A stretch of DNA of 64,000 nucleotides from Brenneria populi (GCF_036016195.1 NZ_JAYWTM010000001.1:496001-560000); one strand, 5' to 3'. Shown: positions 43,966 to 53,336, numbered from the stretch's first letter. The notes: generated by a model not told the origin, from the letters alone. A program made the numbers and translations.

Positions 43966-45414
43966 ATGACAGACACCATCATACAGCAGAACCAGGCGCT
44001 GATTCAGGAAGTGCTTGAAGTCTTTCCCGACAGAACGCGGAAAGAGCGCGCCAAACATATTATGACCGTCGAGCCGGGAATGGAGTCGGTCGGCAAATGC
44101 ATCATTTCCAACCGCAAATCCCAACCGGGCGTCATGACGGTGCGCGGCTGCGCCTATGCCGGCTCGAAAGGCGTGGTATTCGGGCCGATCAAGGATATGG
44201 CGCATATCTCTCACGGCCCGATCGGCTGCGGCCAGTATTCCCGCGCCGGACGGCGTAACTACTACACCGGGATGAGCGGCATAAACAGTTTCGGCACGCT
44301 GAACTTCACCTCGGATTTTCAGGAAAAGGATATCGTTTTCGGCGGCGATAAAAAGCTGCGCAAGCTGATCGATGAGCTGGAGATGCTGTTCCCGCTCACC
44401 CGGGGCATCAGTATTCAGTCGGAATGCCCGGTCGGGCTGATCGGCGATGATATCGAAGCGGTGGCGCGCGAAGCGAAAGGGGCGATCGGCAAGCCGGTGA
44501 TCCCGGTTCGTTGCGAAGGCTTCCGCGGCGTTTCTCAGTCGCTGGGGCACCATATCGCCAACGATGTGATCCGCGACTGGATTTTACCCGCCCGCGACGA
44601 TAGCCCCTTCGCCGCCACGCCGTACGACGTCGCCATCATCGGCGATTACAACATCGGCGGCGACGCCTGGTCTTCGCGCATTCTACTCGAAGAGATGGGG
44701 CTGCGGGTGGTCGCCCAGTGGTCCGGCGACGGCACGCTGATGGAAATGGAAAAGACGCCCAAGGTGAAGCTCAATCTGGTGCACTGCTACCGCTCGATGA
44801 ACTACATCTCGCGCCATATGGAAGAGAAGTACGGCATTCCCTGGATGGAGTACAACTTTTTCGGCCCCACGCAGATCGCGGCGTCGTTGCGTAAAATCGC
44901 CGGCCAGTTCGACAGCGTCATTCAGGCGAACGCCGAAGCGGTCATCGCCCGCTATCAGGCGCAAACCGATGCGACGATCGCCAAATATCGCCCGCGGCTG
45001 GAAGGCAAAAAGGTGCTGCTGTACGTCGGCGGGCTGCGTCCGCGTCACGTTATCGGCGCGTATGAAGATCTGGGGATGGAGATTATGGCCGCCGGGTATG
45101 AGTTCGCCCATAACGACGACTACGACCGCACGCTGCCCGATCTTAAAGAGGGCACGCTGCTGTTCGACGATCTCAGCACCTATGAACTGGAAGAGTTCGT
45201 AAAAAGGTTGAAACCGGACCTGGTGGGGTCGGGCATCAAGGAAAAATATGTTTTCCAGAAGCTGGGTATGCCGTTCCGGCAGATGCACTCCTGGGACTAC
45301 TCCGGCCCTTATCACGGCTATGACGGCTTTGCGATTTTCGCCCGCGATATGGATATGACGTTAAATAACCCCTGCTGGCAACAGCTGACCGCGCCTTGGC
45401 TGAAATCCGCCTGA
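43966..45414 (+). CDS. nifD: Nitrogenase MoFe protein alpha chain NifD
   Basis: A 482-residue alpha subunit (483 in Klebsiella). P-cluster ligands C62 (RGCAYAG) and C88 (GPIGCGQ) are in place. The FeMo-cofactor Cys is in LNLVHCYRSMNYI, and the cofactor His lies in MHSWDYSGPYHGYDG near the C-terminus. RGxxQSLGHHIAND and the ECPVGLIGDD segment are typical. The start is the ATG of MTDTIIQQNQ with TGAGGAAT upstream; the longer frame overlaps nifH. Forms the alpha2beta2 tetramer with NifK. Confidence 0.99.
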   Translation: MTDTIIQQNQALIQEVLEVFPDRTRKERAKHIMTVEPGMESVGKCIISNRKSQPGVMTVRGCAYAGSKGVVFGPIKDMAHISHGPIGCGQYSRAGRRNYYTGMSGINSFGTLNFTSDFQEKDIVFGGDKKLRKLIDELEMLFPLTRGISIQSECPVGLIGDDIEAVAREAKGAIGKPVIPVRCEGFRGVSQSLGHHIANDVIRDWILPARDDSPFAATPYDVAIIGDYNIGGDAWSSRILLEEMGLRVVAQWSGDGTLMEMEKTPKVKLNLVHCYRSMNYISRHMEEKYGIPWMEYNFFGPTQIAASLRKIAGQFDSVIQANAEAVIARYQAQTDATIAKYRPRLEGKKVLLYVGGLRPRHVIGAYEDLGMEIMAAGYEFAHNDDYDRTLPDLKEGTLLFDDLSTYELEEFVKRLKPDLVGSGIKEKYVFQKLGMPFRQMHSWDYSGPYHGYDGFAIFARDMDMTLNNPCWQQLTAPWLKSA

Positions 45415-45474
45415 GGCCCGACGATCCCTTGATCCCGTTCGTTCACCGATTTGTGGCGCGGGAGGAGAAATACC

Positions 45475-47040
45475 ATGAGCCAGAATACCGAAAAAGTGAA
45501 ACCCTGTTATCCGCTGTTCGAGCAGCCGGAATATCAGGCGTTATTCGCCAGCAAAAGCGAGCTGGAAGAAGCGCACGGCAAGGATCGCGTGCAGGAGGTG
45601 TTTGCCTGGACCACCACCCCGGAATATGAGGCGCTGAATTTTCAGCGCGAAGCGCTGACGGTCGACCCGGCGAAAGCCTGCCAGCCGCTGGGCGCCGTGC
45701 TCTGTTCACTGGGATTTGAGAAAACCTTGCCTTATGTGCACGGCTCCCAGGGATGCGTCGCCTATTTCCGCACCTATTTCAACCGCCATTTTAAAGAGCC
45801 GGTGGCCTGCGTTTCCGACTCAATGACCGAGGACGCCGCGGTGTTCGGCGGCAGCAACAACCTGAATCAGGGGCTGCAGAACGCAAGCGCTCTGTATAAA
45901 CCGGAAGTGATCGCGGTCTCCACCACCTGCATGGCGGAGGTGATCGGCGATGATCTGCAGGCCTTTATCAGCAACGCCAAAAAAGACGGCTTTATCGATG
46001 AAGCCATTGCCGTGCCTTATGCGCATACCCCCAGCTTTATCGGCAGCCACGTCACCGGCTGGGACAACATGTTCGAAGGCTTTGCCCGCACCTTTACGCA
46101 GGGCGTGACGGGATACCAGGCCGGCAGCAACGGCAAAATCAATCTGGTCGCCGGTTTCGAAACCTACCTCGGCAATTATCGCGTGCTGAAACGTATGATG
46201 AAGCAGATGGATGTGCCGTGTTCGCTGCTTTCCGACCCGTCGGAAGTGCTGGATACCCCGGCGGACGGCCACTACCGCCTCTATGCCGGCGGCACCACGC
46301 AGGCGGAGATGCGCGATGCGCCCAACGCCATCGATACGCTGCTGCTGCAGCCCTGGCAACTGGTCAAAACCAAGAAAGTGGTGAAGGACGATTGGCAACA
46401 GCCCGGCAGCGAGGTCGCCATCCCCATGGGGTTGGCCGGCACCGACGACTTTTTGATGACCGTCAGCCGGTTAACCGGGAAACCCATTGCGCAAGCGCTA
46501 ACCCTGGAGCGCGGCAGGCTGGTCGACATGATGCTGGATTCTCACACCTGGCTGCATGGCAAACGCTTCGGCATCTATGGCGATCCCGATTTTCTGATGG
46601 GGTTGACGCGCTTTTTGCTGGAGCTGGGCTGCGAACCGGCGGTGATCCTTTGCCACAACGGCTCCAAACGCTGGCAGAAAGCGATGAATAAGCTGCTCGA
46701 AACCTCGCCGTACGGCAAGGAGAGCGAGGTGTTCATCAATTGCGATCTGTGGCATTTCCGCTCGCTGATGTTCACCCGCCGACCGGATTTCATGATCGGC
46801 AACTCGTATGGCAAGTTTATTCAGCGCGACACCCGAGCCAAAGGCGAACAGTTCGAAGTGCCGCTGATTCGCATCGGTTTTCCCATCTTCGACCGCCACC
46901 ATTTGCACCGGGCGACCACCTGGGGCTATGAAGGGGCGATGACGATGCTGACCACGCTGGTGAACGCCATTCTGGAAAAACTTGACGATGACACCATGGC
47001 GCTGGGCAAAACCGACTACGGTTATGACCTGGTTCGTTGA
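45475..47040 (+). CDS. nifK: Nitrogenase MoFe protein beta chain NifK
   Basis: A 521-residue beta subunit. P-cluster Cys are in ACQPLGAVLCSLGFE (PLGA-type motif), HGSQGCVAYFRTYFNRHF and STTCMAEVIGDD. The start is ATG 45475, preceded by GGAGGAG at standard spacing. Sixty bases separate it from nifD. The C-terminal part (KTDYGYDLVR) is the usual end of enterobacterial NifK. Confidence 0.99.
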   Translation: MSQNTEKVKPCYPLFEQPEYQALFASKSELEEAHGKDRVQEVFAWTTTPEYEALNFQREALTVDPAKACQPLGAVLCSLGFEKTLPYVHGSQGCVAYFRTYFNRHFKEPVACVSDSMTEDAAVFGGSNNLNQGLQNASALYKPEVIAVSTTCMAEVIGDDLQAFISNAKKDGFIDEAIAVPYAHTPSFIGSHVTGWDNMFEGFARTFTQGVTGYQAGSNGKINLVAGFETYLGNYRVLKRMMKQMDVPCSLLSDPSEVLDTPADGHYRLYAGGTTQAEMRDAPNAIDTLLLQPWQLVKTKKVVKDDWQQPGSEVAIPMGLAGTDDFLMTVSRLTGKPIAQALTLERGRLVDMMLDSHTWLHGKRFGIYGDPDFLMGLTRFLLELGCEPAVILCHNGSKRWQKAMNKLLETSPYGKESEVFINCDLWHFRSLMFTRRPDFMIGNSYGKFIQRDTRAKGEQFEVPLIRIGFPIFDRHHLHRATTWGYEGAMTMLTTLVNAILEKLDDDTMALGKTDYGYDLVR

Positions 47041-47098
47041 CGGCAATACCGCGCCGCAGCTAATCCGGCGCGGTTTTCCCCGCTTTACAGGAGGTCGC

Positions 47099-47314
47099 AT
47101 GGCCAGCATCACCCTTCGTCAGCGCGCCGACGGCATGCACTGTTATATCGCCAAAAAAGATCTGGAAGCCAGAGTCACTTTTCTGGAGTTCGACCGGCCG
47201 GACCGCTGGGGCGGCCGCATCGAACTGGAAGGCGGGCAAGCGTGGTTTGTGACGCCGCTGAGCGAAAAGCCGGCGCTGCCCGTCACCTTACGCGCCCAAA
47301 AATATGAAAACTAA
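47099..47314 (+). CDS. nifT: Nitrogen fixation protein NifT
   Basis: A 71-residue NifT/FixU family protein. The pattern MASITLRQRADGMHCYIAKK then DLEARV and WGGRIELEGG is that of the family; function is unknown and deletion is usually silent. The ribosome site CAGGAGG precedes the ATG at 47099. It is placed between nifK and nifY as in Klebsiella. Confidence 0.93.
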   Translation: MASITLRQRADGMHCYIAKKDLEARVTFLEFDRPDRWGGRIELEGGQAWFVTPLSEKPALPVTLRAQKYEN

Positions 47315-47345
47315 CCGTCGATGACGACCACTACCGGAGACGCTC

Positions 47346-48017
47346 ATGAGCCTGACTCGGGATGATTTACTGTTCTGGCGGCTATTCGCCCTGGCGCAAC
47401 TGCTGCCTGAAATCGCGCCCGCGACGTTAATCAACTGGCTGGAAACCGCCTGCGACGACGCCCTGACGCTGGAGCGCTTGTCCACGCTACCGCTTGAGGC
47501 GCTGTCCCGCCATTTACCCGTTGATAACAGCCTACTCACCGTTGCCCGCTGGCAGCAAATCATGGATTGCCTGCACGGCAATCTGCCGCCGCATTTAACC
47601 ACGCAGTCCGAACGCAAACAGGGGCAACAGCTCCAGGCGGCCTTTGCCTCGAGCAACGGCCTGACGATCAACGGCCACTTCGGCCAGTGCCGGCTGTTCT
47701 TTATCTACGCTTGGGATCGGCAGGGGCCTTTCCTCAGCGGCCTGCGGCGCTATCCGCCGCAGGAGGGCGAGGAGGGCAACGAAGGACGGCTGAAGCTGCT
47801 GGCCGACTGCCACCTGCTGTTTTGCGAATCGATTGGCGGGCCGGCCGCGGCGAAAGCGATTCGGCACAATATCCACCCGATCAAGGTTCCCCCGGCCACC
47901 ATGATCGACGAGCAGATCCAGGCGCTGCATGGGATGATCACCGAACATATGCCGCCCTGGCTGGCGAAGCGGTTGGGAAAAGATAACCCGCTGCAGCGGC
48001 GGCAGTTCGGCTTTTGA
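47346..48017 (+). CDS. nifY: Nitrogenase-associated protein NifY
   Basis: A 223-residue NifY. The N-terminal half is a helical domain. The C-terminal half (from about residue 100) is the NifX/NafY-type dinitrogenase iron-molybdenum cofactor-binding domain with FGQCRLFFIYAWD and CHLLFCESIGGPAAAKAIRHNIHPIKV. In Klebsiella NifY binds apo-nitrogenase and helps FeMo-co insertion. Last gene of nifHDKTY, followed by a 7-bp stem-loop. Confidence 0.93.
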   Translation: MSLTRDDLLFWRLFALAQLLPEIAPATLINWLETACDDALTLERLSTLPLEALSRHLPVDNSLLTVARWQQIMDCLHGNLPPHLTTQSERKQGQQLQAAFASSNGLTINGHFGQCRLFFIYAWDRQGPFLSGLRRYPPQEGEEGNEGRLKLLADCHLLFCESIGGPAAAKAIRHNIHPIKVPPATMIDEQIQALHGMITEHMPPWLAKRLGKDNPLQRRQFGF

Positions 48018-48028
48018 CCTGAGAACGG

Positions 48029-48049
48029 GCGGGCGTATCTGTCGCCCGC
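48029..48049 (+). terminator. Terminator-like hairpin after nifY
   Basis: GCGGGCG and CGCCCGC form a perfect 7-bp stem with loop TATCTGT, 12 bp past the nifY stop. A weak U-stretch follows about 25 bp later, so termination may not be purely intrinsic. Confidence 0.55.
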
Positions 48050-48099
48050 TATATCGTTTGAGGCGCTATTTTTAATTTCAGTGAGGGATGTTTATTTTC

Positions 48100-48651
48100 T
48101 TATCGAGGGGCGTTATAGAGCGCGTTTTTCACGTTTTGCCATGAGAGCTTTTGCGGGTCGAACTCGTCTAACCCCACCATCGGCAAGGGCAGATTTTCTT
48201 CCATTAACATCGCGCGCAGTCTATCCATATAAACACCACTTCCGCTAATAATCGAATAGCTTTGCGATACGGCGCCGCAGCGAAAAGATCCGCCGGTGTA
48301 ACCGATACTGGTGGTGTCTACGCCACATGAGGGACTGCCATCCATCCCGATTATACCCATCATATGGTAACCGCAAGCGGTATAGTCAATAACCTGATCG
48401 ACGATCGGCCTCAGAATCTCGCTACAGTGCCTGATGAAAATCGGCGTATCGTATTGCTCCCTGGTCATCCCCCAGCGTTTACAGCCGGAAAATAACATTT
48501 CCGGACAGGGGAGCTGAATGATGCCAATTCCGTCATCAAGCATATCCTTTACGATAGTTAACGATCCCGGCATTTTGGCAATACCGAACACTTTCGCATT
48601 AACATTGAGTATGCAGTGGCTGACAATGACGATCTCTTTTTTTCTTTGCAT
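48100..48651 (-). CDS. CD3072/TudS-related putative Fe-S desulfidase
   Basis: A 183-residue protein of the DUF523/TudS-like group. Cys residues at 13 (VSHCILN), 49 (QLPCPEM), 57, 76, 93 and 109 (GMDGSPSCGVDTT) match the family pattern, in which three Cys hold a [4Fe-4S] cluster with an open iron. TudS removes sulfur from thiouracil; the CD3072 branch has no proven substrate. It is the promoter-distal member of a minus-strand set with a polar amino-acid ABC importer (64 bp gap), so it may act on an imported sulfur compound. The second ATG is chosen as start (GAGAG upstream); the first is at 48675. Confidence 0.75.
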   Translation of the reverse strand: MQRKKEIVIVSHCILNVNAKVFGIAKMPGSLTIVKDMLDDGIGIIQLPCPEMLFSGCKRWGMTREQYDTPIFIRHCSEILRPIVDQVIDYTACGYHMMGIIGMDGSPSCGVDTTSIGYTGGSFRCGAVSQSYSIISGSGVYMDRLRAMLMEENLPLPMVGLDEFDPQKLSWQNVKNALYNAPR

Positions 48652-48714
48652 GTTATACTCTCGAATATATTTCATCTATCAGCGGGTTCTGCATTTTAAA
48701 ATGCCGGTTTTTAG

Positions 48715-49362
48715 TCAAAAGTTCATTTTGTTTTCCAAGCGTTTTGAAAGAAAAACGACAGACATAACAAGGAGGTAATAAATCAAAGCGACCATAACAT
48801 AAACCTCTAATGGCTTATATGTTCTGGTATAGATAAGTTGACCTACGCGCGTAAGCTCCATAATCGATAGTACGGAGATGAGCGATGAATCTTTTAGAAT
48901 TAAGGTGAATGTATTAACCAATGCGGGTAGGGAAACACGCAAAGCTTGCGGCACAACAATAAAAAGAGTGGTTTCAAGACGGTTCAAACCAAGCATCCAT
49001 GCCGCATCTATCTGTCCTTTCCCCACGGACTTTAACCCACCTCGAATAATTTCAGAGATATATGCTGCCGAATTAAGTCCCAGAGCAATAATGGCTGCCG
49101 AATAACGTTCCATGTTCACACCAATGGAAGGTAATCCATAATAGATAATAAAAATCTGAATTAATAATGGTGTGCCGCGGAAAAATGAAACGTATATGCT
49201 CAACATCGATTCAATAACCCCCTTATTGCTGCGCAATACCCCCACCAGGACGCCAAGCGTTAACGCGAAAATAAAGGCAAGAAGGGTAACCAGTAACGTA
49301 ATGCCAATACCTTCGCTAATAGCGGCATAGTTATCATAAATCAGTGAAAAGTCGAAATTCAT
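48715..49362 (-). CDS. Polar amino-acid ABC transporter permease
   Basis: A 215-residue inner-membrane permease of the HisM/GltK class with about five helices. ITLLVTLLAFIFALTLGVLVG begins the membrane domain. FFRGTPLLIQIF and the EAA-type loop AWMLGLNRLETTLFIVVPQALR are diagnostic. Only one permease is encoded, so a homodimer is expected. I chose the ATG of MNFDFSL; a start at 49386 would overlap the binding-protein stop by 20 bp. The sequence is visibly more AT-rich than the flanking nif genes. Confidence 0.9.
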   Translation of the reverse strand: MNFDFSLIYDNYAAISEGIGITLLVTLLAFIFALTLGVLVGVLRSNKGVIESMLSIYVSFFRGTPLLIQIFIIYYGLPSIGVNMERYSAAIIALGLNSAAYISEIIRGGLKSVGKGQIDAAWMLGLNRLETTLFIVVPQALRVSLPALVNTFTLILKDSSLISVLSIMELTRVGQLIYTRTYKPLEVYVMVALIYYLLVMSVVFLSKRLENKMNF

Positions 49363-49366
49363 TATT

Positions 49367-50158
49367 TTATTTACCTGTTCTGCCAACCGTTAGCCATCTT
49401 TTTTCCAGTGCAGACAACTCGCCATTTTGTTTCAAATTTAGCAGTATATTATTCAACTGGTTCCTCAATTCCGGCGTATTTTTACGCGTCACAATGGCAA
49501 TATCTGAGACCTCATCATCAATCGGGGCGGCGACACGAAGTGCCGGCGCGGTTTTTAGCGCATTGACGGCATAAGGGTACCCCACAATGATGGCGTCAAT
49601 ACGTTTATGCTCAAGGTCGAGAAAAGCTTCGGGATTGTAATTATAGCGCCGGACTTCTCCGAATTCGTATTTTTCCGCTGCTTTATCCGTCCGTTGCTCA
49701 GATGCCGACCCCAGTTGCACGCCGACAATTTTCCCTGCCAAATCCGCCGCGGAACGAATTGTGCCGTTATCCTTATGTATCACCACGATATCGCGGAGCT
49801 GATAATAGGGGGTTGTAAAATCGACATTCCGTTCCCGTTCTTCGGTCCGGGTCATTCCGGTGATAAGAATATCGAAATCGCCTTTGTTCAATGAAAGAAT
49901 TAGCCCTTGCCATTCCGCATCCCGTAACACAGCAGCGACTCCCAGTTCACGCGCGATAGCCTTGCCAAGATCGATATCAAACCCTTCAAATTGGCCTGTT
50001 TTTTCATTTCTGGATTCAAACGGCGGATAAGCCGCGGTAAATCCAATGATTATTTCTCCTTTTCTCTGAATATCGATCAAAGAGGTGTCGGCCGCGAATA
50101 ACGAGTGAGAAAGAAACAGCAAAAAAAAGCCGAGTGGCGCTAATATGTAAACTTTCAT
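49367..50158 (-). CDS. Amino-acid ABC transporter substrate-binding protein
   Basis: A 263-residue binding protein of the polar amino-acid family 3. Signal peptide about residues 1-22 (LFLSHSLFA), then GEIIIGFTAAYPPFESRNEKTG, FDIDLGKAIARELG and DILITGMTRTEERER, the family landmarks. The C-terminal half has SDIAIVTRKNTPELRNQLN. No lipobox. The residues do not fix the ligand; a cystine, sulfur-containing or basic amino acid are all possible. Four bases from the permease start. Confidence 0.9.
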   Translation of the reverse strand: MKVYILAPLGFFLLFLSHSLFAADTSLIDIQRKGEIIIGFTAAYPPFESRNEKTGQFEGFDIDLGKAIARELGVAAVLRDAEWQGLILSLNKGDFDILITGMTRTEERERNVDFTTPYYQLRDIVVIHKDNGTIRSAADLAGKIVGVQLGSASEQRTDKAAEKYEFGEVRRYNYNPEAFLDLEHKRIDAIIVGYPYAVNALKTAPALRVAAPIDDEVSDIAIVTRKNTPELRNQLNNILLNLKQNGELSALEKRWLTVGRTGK

Positions 50159-50172
50159 CTTTATTTCCTGGT

Positions 50173-50919
50173 TTAATTGGTAAGCATTCGTTTTAAAAAA
50201 GACTGGGCTCTGACAGACGTTGGATTGGAAAATAGTTGTCCAGGATGCCCCTGTTCGGCAATAACGCCCTCATCCATGAAAACGATATGATCGGAAACGT
50301 CTCTGGCGAAAGACATTTCATGCGTAATCACCAACATGCTCATGCCTTCACGCGACAAATTTTTCATGACATCAAGCACTTCACCAATCAATTCGGGATC
50401 TAGTGCACTTGTCGGTTCATCAAAAACAAGAAGAGAGGGATTAAGCGCCAGTGCTCTGGCGATAGCGGCACGCTGTTGTTCGCCGCCGGAAAGCGCATTA
50501 GGTTTATAGGAGAATCGGTGTTGCAGATGCACTTTTTCCAGCATTGTCATCGCTAAGTCGTAAGCCTCATTTTTTTTCAGCGTTCTACGGCGGCATAGCG
50601 CAAAAGCCACATTATCAAGGACCGTCATATGAGGCCAAAGGTTAAACTGCTGAAAGATCATGCCAACGTAATAGCTTCTTTTTTTGGGGGAATGGATCAG
50701 TTGAGCGATCTCGACATCATTAATTTGTATTTTGCCGGAAGAAAACGGCTCAAGTCCGCAAACACAGCGAGCCAGCGTGCTTTTCCCCGCGCCGCTTGGG
50801 CCAATAATCGAAACCGTTTTCCCCTTGATGACATTAAACGAAATATTACTCAGTGTAATATACGGCCCATATGATTTACTTAAGTTATTTACGTGTAATG
50901 CAGTATTATCTTTATGCAA
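50173..50919 (-). CDS. Amino-acid ABC transporter ATPase
   Basis: A 248-residue ATPase of the HisP/GlnQ class. Walker A IGPSGAGKST is near residues 38-47, the signature is LSGGEQQRAAIARAL, Walker B is LLVFDEPTSALDPEL, and the switch His is in VITHEMSFA. Unusual start: TTG at 50919, with AAGGAG at correct spacing. First gene of the minus-strand operon ATPase, binding protein, permease, desulfidase homologue. Confidence 0.9.
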   Translation of the reverse strand: MHKDNTALHVNNLSKSYGPYITLSNISFNVIKGKTVSIIGPSGAGKSTLARCVCGLEPFSSGKIQINDVEIAQLIHSPKKRSYYVGMIFQQFNLWPHMTVLDNVAFALCRRRTLKKNEAYDLAMTMLEKVHLQHRFSYKPNALSGGEQQRAAIARALALNPSLLVFDEPTSALDPELIGEVLDVMKNLSREGMSMLVITHEMSFARDVSDHIVFMDEGVIAEQGHPGQLFSNPTSVRAQSFLKRMLTN

Positions 50920-51417
50920 AATGGCTCCTTATTACGACAAGGCGTAAAACATTCAAATAAAGACAGGAATAAGATTATTAATTTACATATTCGCGCAATG
51001 GTATGTCGACAATAACCAGTTGATTATCTGATATGGGTTAAGACAATATTTACCCGCATTGCAAATGTCAAACATGAAATATAAATATGGTTATTTATAT
51101 ATTGTAATAACAAAAATAATCGATGGATGTTGTATATTCCAGTAACCTATATAAGTTATGTTTTCTTTTAAGTCGGAATGGTCGACATGGCAGGGCGCTG
51201 TATTTTTAACGCATGGCGTAAATGCGTTGAATAGTTATTGATGGAATAATAGATCGCGTTAGAGAAATCATGAAGAAAATAATGCGTTATATCGCCCTCT
51301 GTACTTTTCAACCACGTCGCCGGTTTTTCCCTATAAAGAATAATCAATGATTGAACAGGCGACAAATTCAACGCACCATCTGCGCCTGCTCAAGGAAGTT
51401 ATGCGACCAATTAGCCC
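50920..51417. other. AT-rich intergenic region upstream of the ABC operon
   Basis: About 500 bp between the ABC operon and dld, both on the minus strand. It should hold the ABC promoter. I find no -24/-12 motif and no TGT-N10-ACA here, so NifA control is not supported. A 67-codon minus-strand frame (51168-51371, starting MNLSPVQSLIILYREK) is open but has no recognised homology, signal or membrane segment. It could be a gene remnant. Confidence 0.45.
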
Positions 51418-53178
51418 TCAATGCGCCGAGTGATGCCCGTCATCGCCGCAGCCGCAGCCCCAGTTTTTCAGTTTGGAGGTTTTGCCGATCCCCGGATTCA
51501 GGCTATTGGTGGGATCGTTATGCTGATAAAACGCCTTCAGCTGGGGTTTGGCCTTATACAGATGGCCGACGTTATGCTCGGCCGGATATTCGGCGCCGCG
51601 CTGGTCCAGCAGGACCAGCATTTTCTCTTTCAGCTTATGGACGTCCACGCCTTTCTTCACGATGTAGTCCTGGTGGAAGACATGGCACATAAAGTGGCCG
51701 TAATACAGCTTATGCACCAGCATGGCGTCGATTTCCGGCGGCAGGCGCTCAAACCATTCATGGTCGTTGCGCCGCAGGGCGATATCCAGCGGCAGGATGT
51801 TTTCCACTTCTTTGCTGTGCACCGCATGATAGCGAATCGCCGCGCCCGCCGCCGCAAAGCGGTGTAAAAAGGCTTTGGCGCCTTCCTCCTGCGAACAGAC
51901 GAAGAATTCGCCGTCGGCCTCGCGGAAATAGCTTTCCAGCCAGCGGCGCGCTTCGTCGATGCCGTCGCCGGCCATTTTCAGCATCAGATGGTGCTCATAA
52001 CGATCGCGATAGGCCGTCATTCGTTTCGGTAGGTGGGAGGGCAGCAGGCGGCTGAGCAGCTGCATGGTGCGATCCACCAGATGCGACGGCAGAAAAGGCA
52101 CTTTGTCGAAAATGGCGTCCATTCGGCCCTTCAGGTTGAAGAACATCGGCATCTTGTCGGTGCCCAGCTTGTCGATCATGATAAAGGTGTCTTTGCCATA
52201 GACTTCGGCGATGTTGAACATATCGCGGTGCAGGTACTCGCCGGCCACCGGCAGGTTTTTAAACTCGGCGAGGATATGGCGGCGCAGCTCGGTCAACACC
52301 TGCGGCTGATTGGTGCCGATATAGAAAACCTGCTGGGATTTTTCCGCCGGGAAGGTATCCAGACGCACGGCAAAAACCGCCAGCTTGCCGGCGCAGCCCG
52401 CGGCTTCGAACAAACGGCGCTCATCGGCGTTGAAACGCGAGGGGGTGTCGGCGTCCACGTCGCGGATACGCTCGACGTATTCATGATCGGAGGCCTGGCG
52501 CCCATCGTGAATAACGTCTTTGTCTTCATATTGCTGTAGTTCCAGACGGGTCAGAATCTCTTCCGGCGTGTCGCCCAGGTTGATTCCCAGGTGGTTGATC
52601 AATTCCACCTCTCCCTGTTCATTGACCCGGCCGTAAAGCGCCATTTCGGTATAGGCCGGCCCGCGGTGAACCAGCGAACCGCCGGAGTTATTGCAGATGC
52701 CGCCGACCACCGACGCGCCGATGCAGGAAGATCCGATCACCGAATGCGGCTCGCGCCCCAGCGGTTTCAATACCCGCTCCAGGTGCCACAGCGTGCTGCC
52801 CGGCAGCGCCACCACCTGTCGCCCGTCATCCAGCAGTTGGACTTTATCCAGGCGCAGGGTATTGATAATGACAATTTCCCGGTCGTAATCATCGCCGCTC
52901 GGCGTAGAGCCTTCGGTCAGCCCGGTATTGGCCGCCTGCATCAGCACGATGCGTCCGGCTTCGATGCTGGCTTTGAATACTCGCCACTGTTCAAGCAGCG
53001 AGGCGGGGAACACCACCGCCAGCGCATCGCCCTGGCCGGAACGGAAACCTTTGCGATAGCGCTCGGTTTTATGTTTGTCGGTAAGGATATGGGATTTTCC
53101 GACAATTCCGGTCAGGGTGTGAATGAGAGATTGGGCGTCAACGGAAGGGGAACTTACGGGGGTTGCGTGGTCCTGCAT
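51418..53178 (-). CDS. dld: Quinone-dependent D-lactate dehydrogenase Dld
   Basis: A 586-residue membrane-associated FAD enzyme that oxidises D-lactate to pyruvate and passes electrons to quinone. FAD-binding PCMH domain (about residues 40-210) with LMQAANTGLTEGSTP and SVIGSSCIGASVVGGICNN; a cap/membrane-binding region with basic stretches follows; the C-terminal HNVGHLYKAKP and NSLNPGIGKTSK are typical. Length is close to E. coli Dld (571). The tail has an additional Cys/His cluster, NWGCGCGDDGHHSAH. Ribosome site AGGACAG. Divergent from nifE with 265 bp between. Confidence 0.95.
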   Translation of the reverse strand: MQDHATPVSSPSVDAQSLIHTLTGIVGKSHILTDKHKTERYRKGFRSGQGDALAVVFPASLLEQWRVFKASIEAGRIVLMQAANTGLTEGSTPSGDDYDREIVIINTLRLDKVQLLDDGRQVVALPGSTLWHLERVLKPLGREPHSVIGSSCIGASVVGGICNNSGGSLVHRGPAYTEMALYGRVNEQGEVELINHLGINLGDTPEEILTRLELQQYEDKDVIHDGRQASDHEYVERIRDVDADTPSRFNADERRLFEAAGCAGKLAVFAVRLDTFPAEKSQQVFYIGTNQPQVLTELRRHILAEFKNLPVAGEYLHRDMFNIAEVYGKDTFIMIDKLGTDKMPMFFNLKGRMDAIFDKVPFLPSHLVDRTMQLLSRLLPSHLPKRMTAYRDRYEHHLMLKMAGDGIDEARRWLESYFREADGEFFVCSQEEGAKAFLHRFAAAGAAIRYHAVHSKEVENILPLDIALRRNDHEWFERLPPEIDAMLVHKLYYGHFMCHVFHQDYIVKKGVDVHKLKEKMLVLLDQRGAEYPAEHNVGHLYKAKPQLKAFYQHNDPTNSLNPGIGKTSKLKNWGCGCGDDGHHSAH

Positions 53179-53336
53179 GACAGTCTGTCCTGTTAATTAA
53201 TCCAATTAATCCAGTGAATACGATAAAAGCATAGTATTTACTTCAAATCTTGCTCACGGATATTCCGTTTACCGCACAAAAGCGGCGGCCTGTTCCGGCG
53301 GCGGCGGATGCGCCATCTGACAATCATTGTTGCTTT

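Noticed and set aside
43005..43982. Long minus-strand frame opposite nifH
   Set aside because: It mirrors nifH, a product of high-GC codon bias, and overlaps the nifH promoter. No family features.
50920..51170. NifA or sigma-54 control of the ABC-desulfidase operon
   Set aside because: No TGT-N10-ACA and no properly spaced -24/-12 found; control by NifA is unsupported from sequence.
51168..51371. 67-codon minus-strand frame
   Set aside because: Open but without homology, good ribosome site or recognisable feature; left as part of the intergenic description.
53245..53275. Sigma-54 promoter facing dld
   Set aside because: Nearest candidate has 11 bp between GG and GC; such spacing normally abolishes activity.
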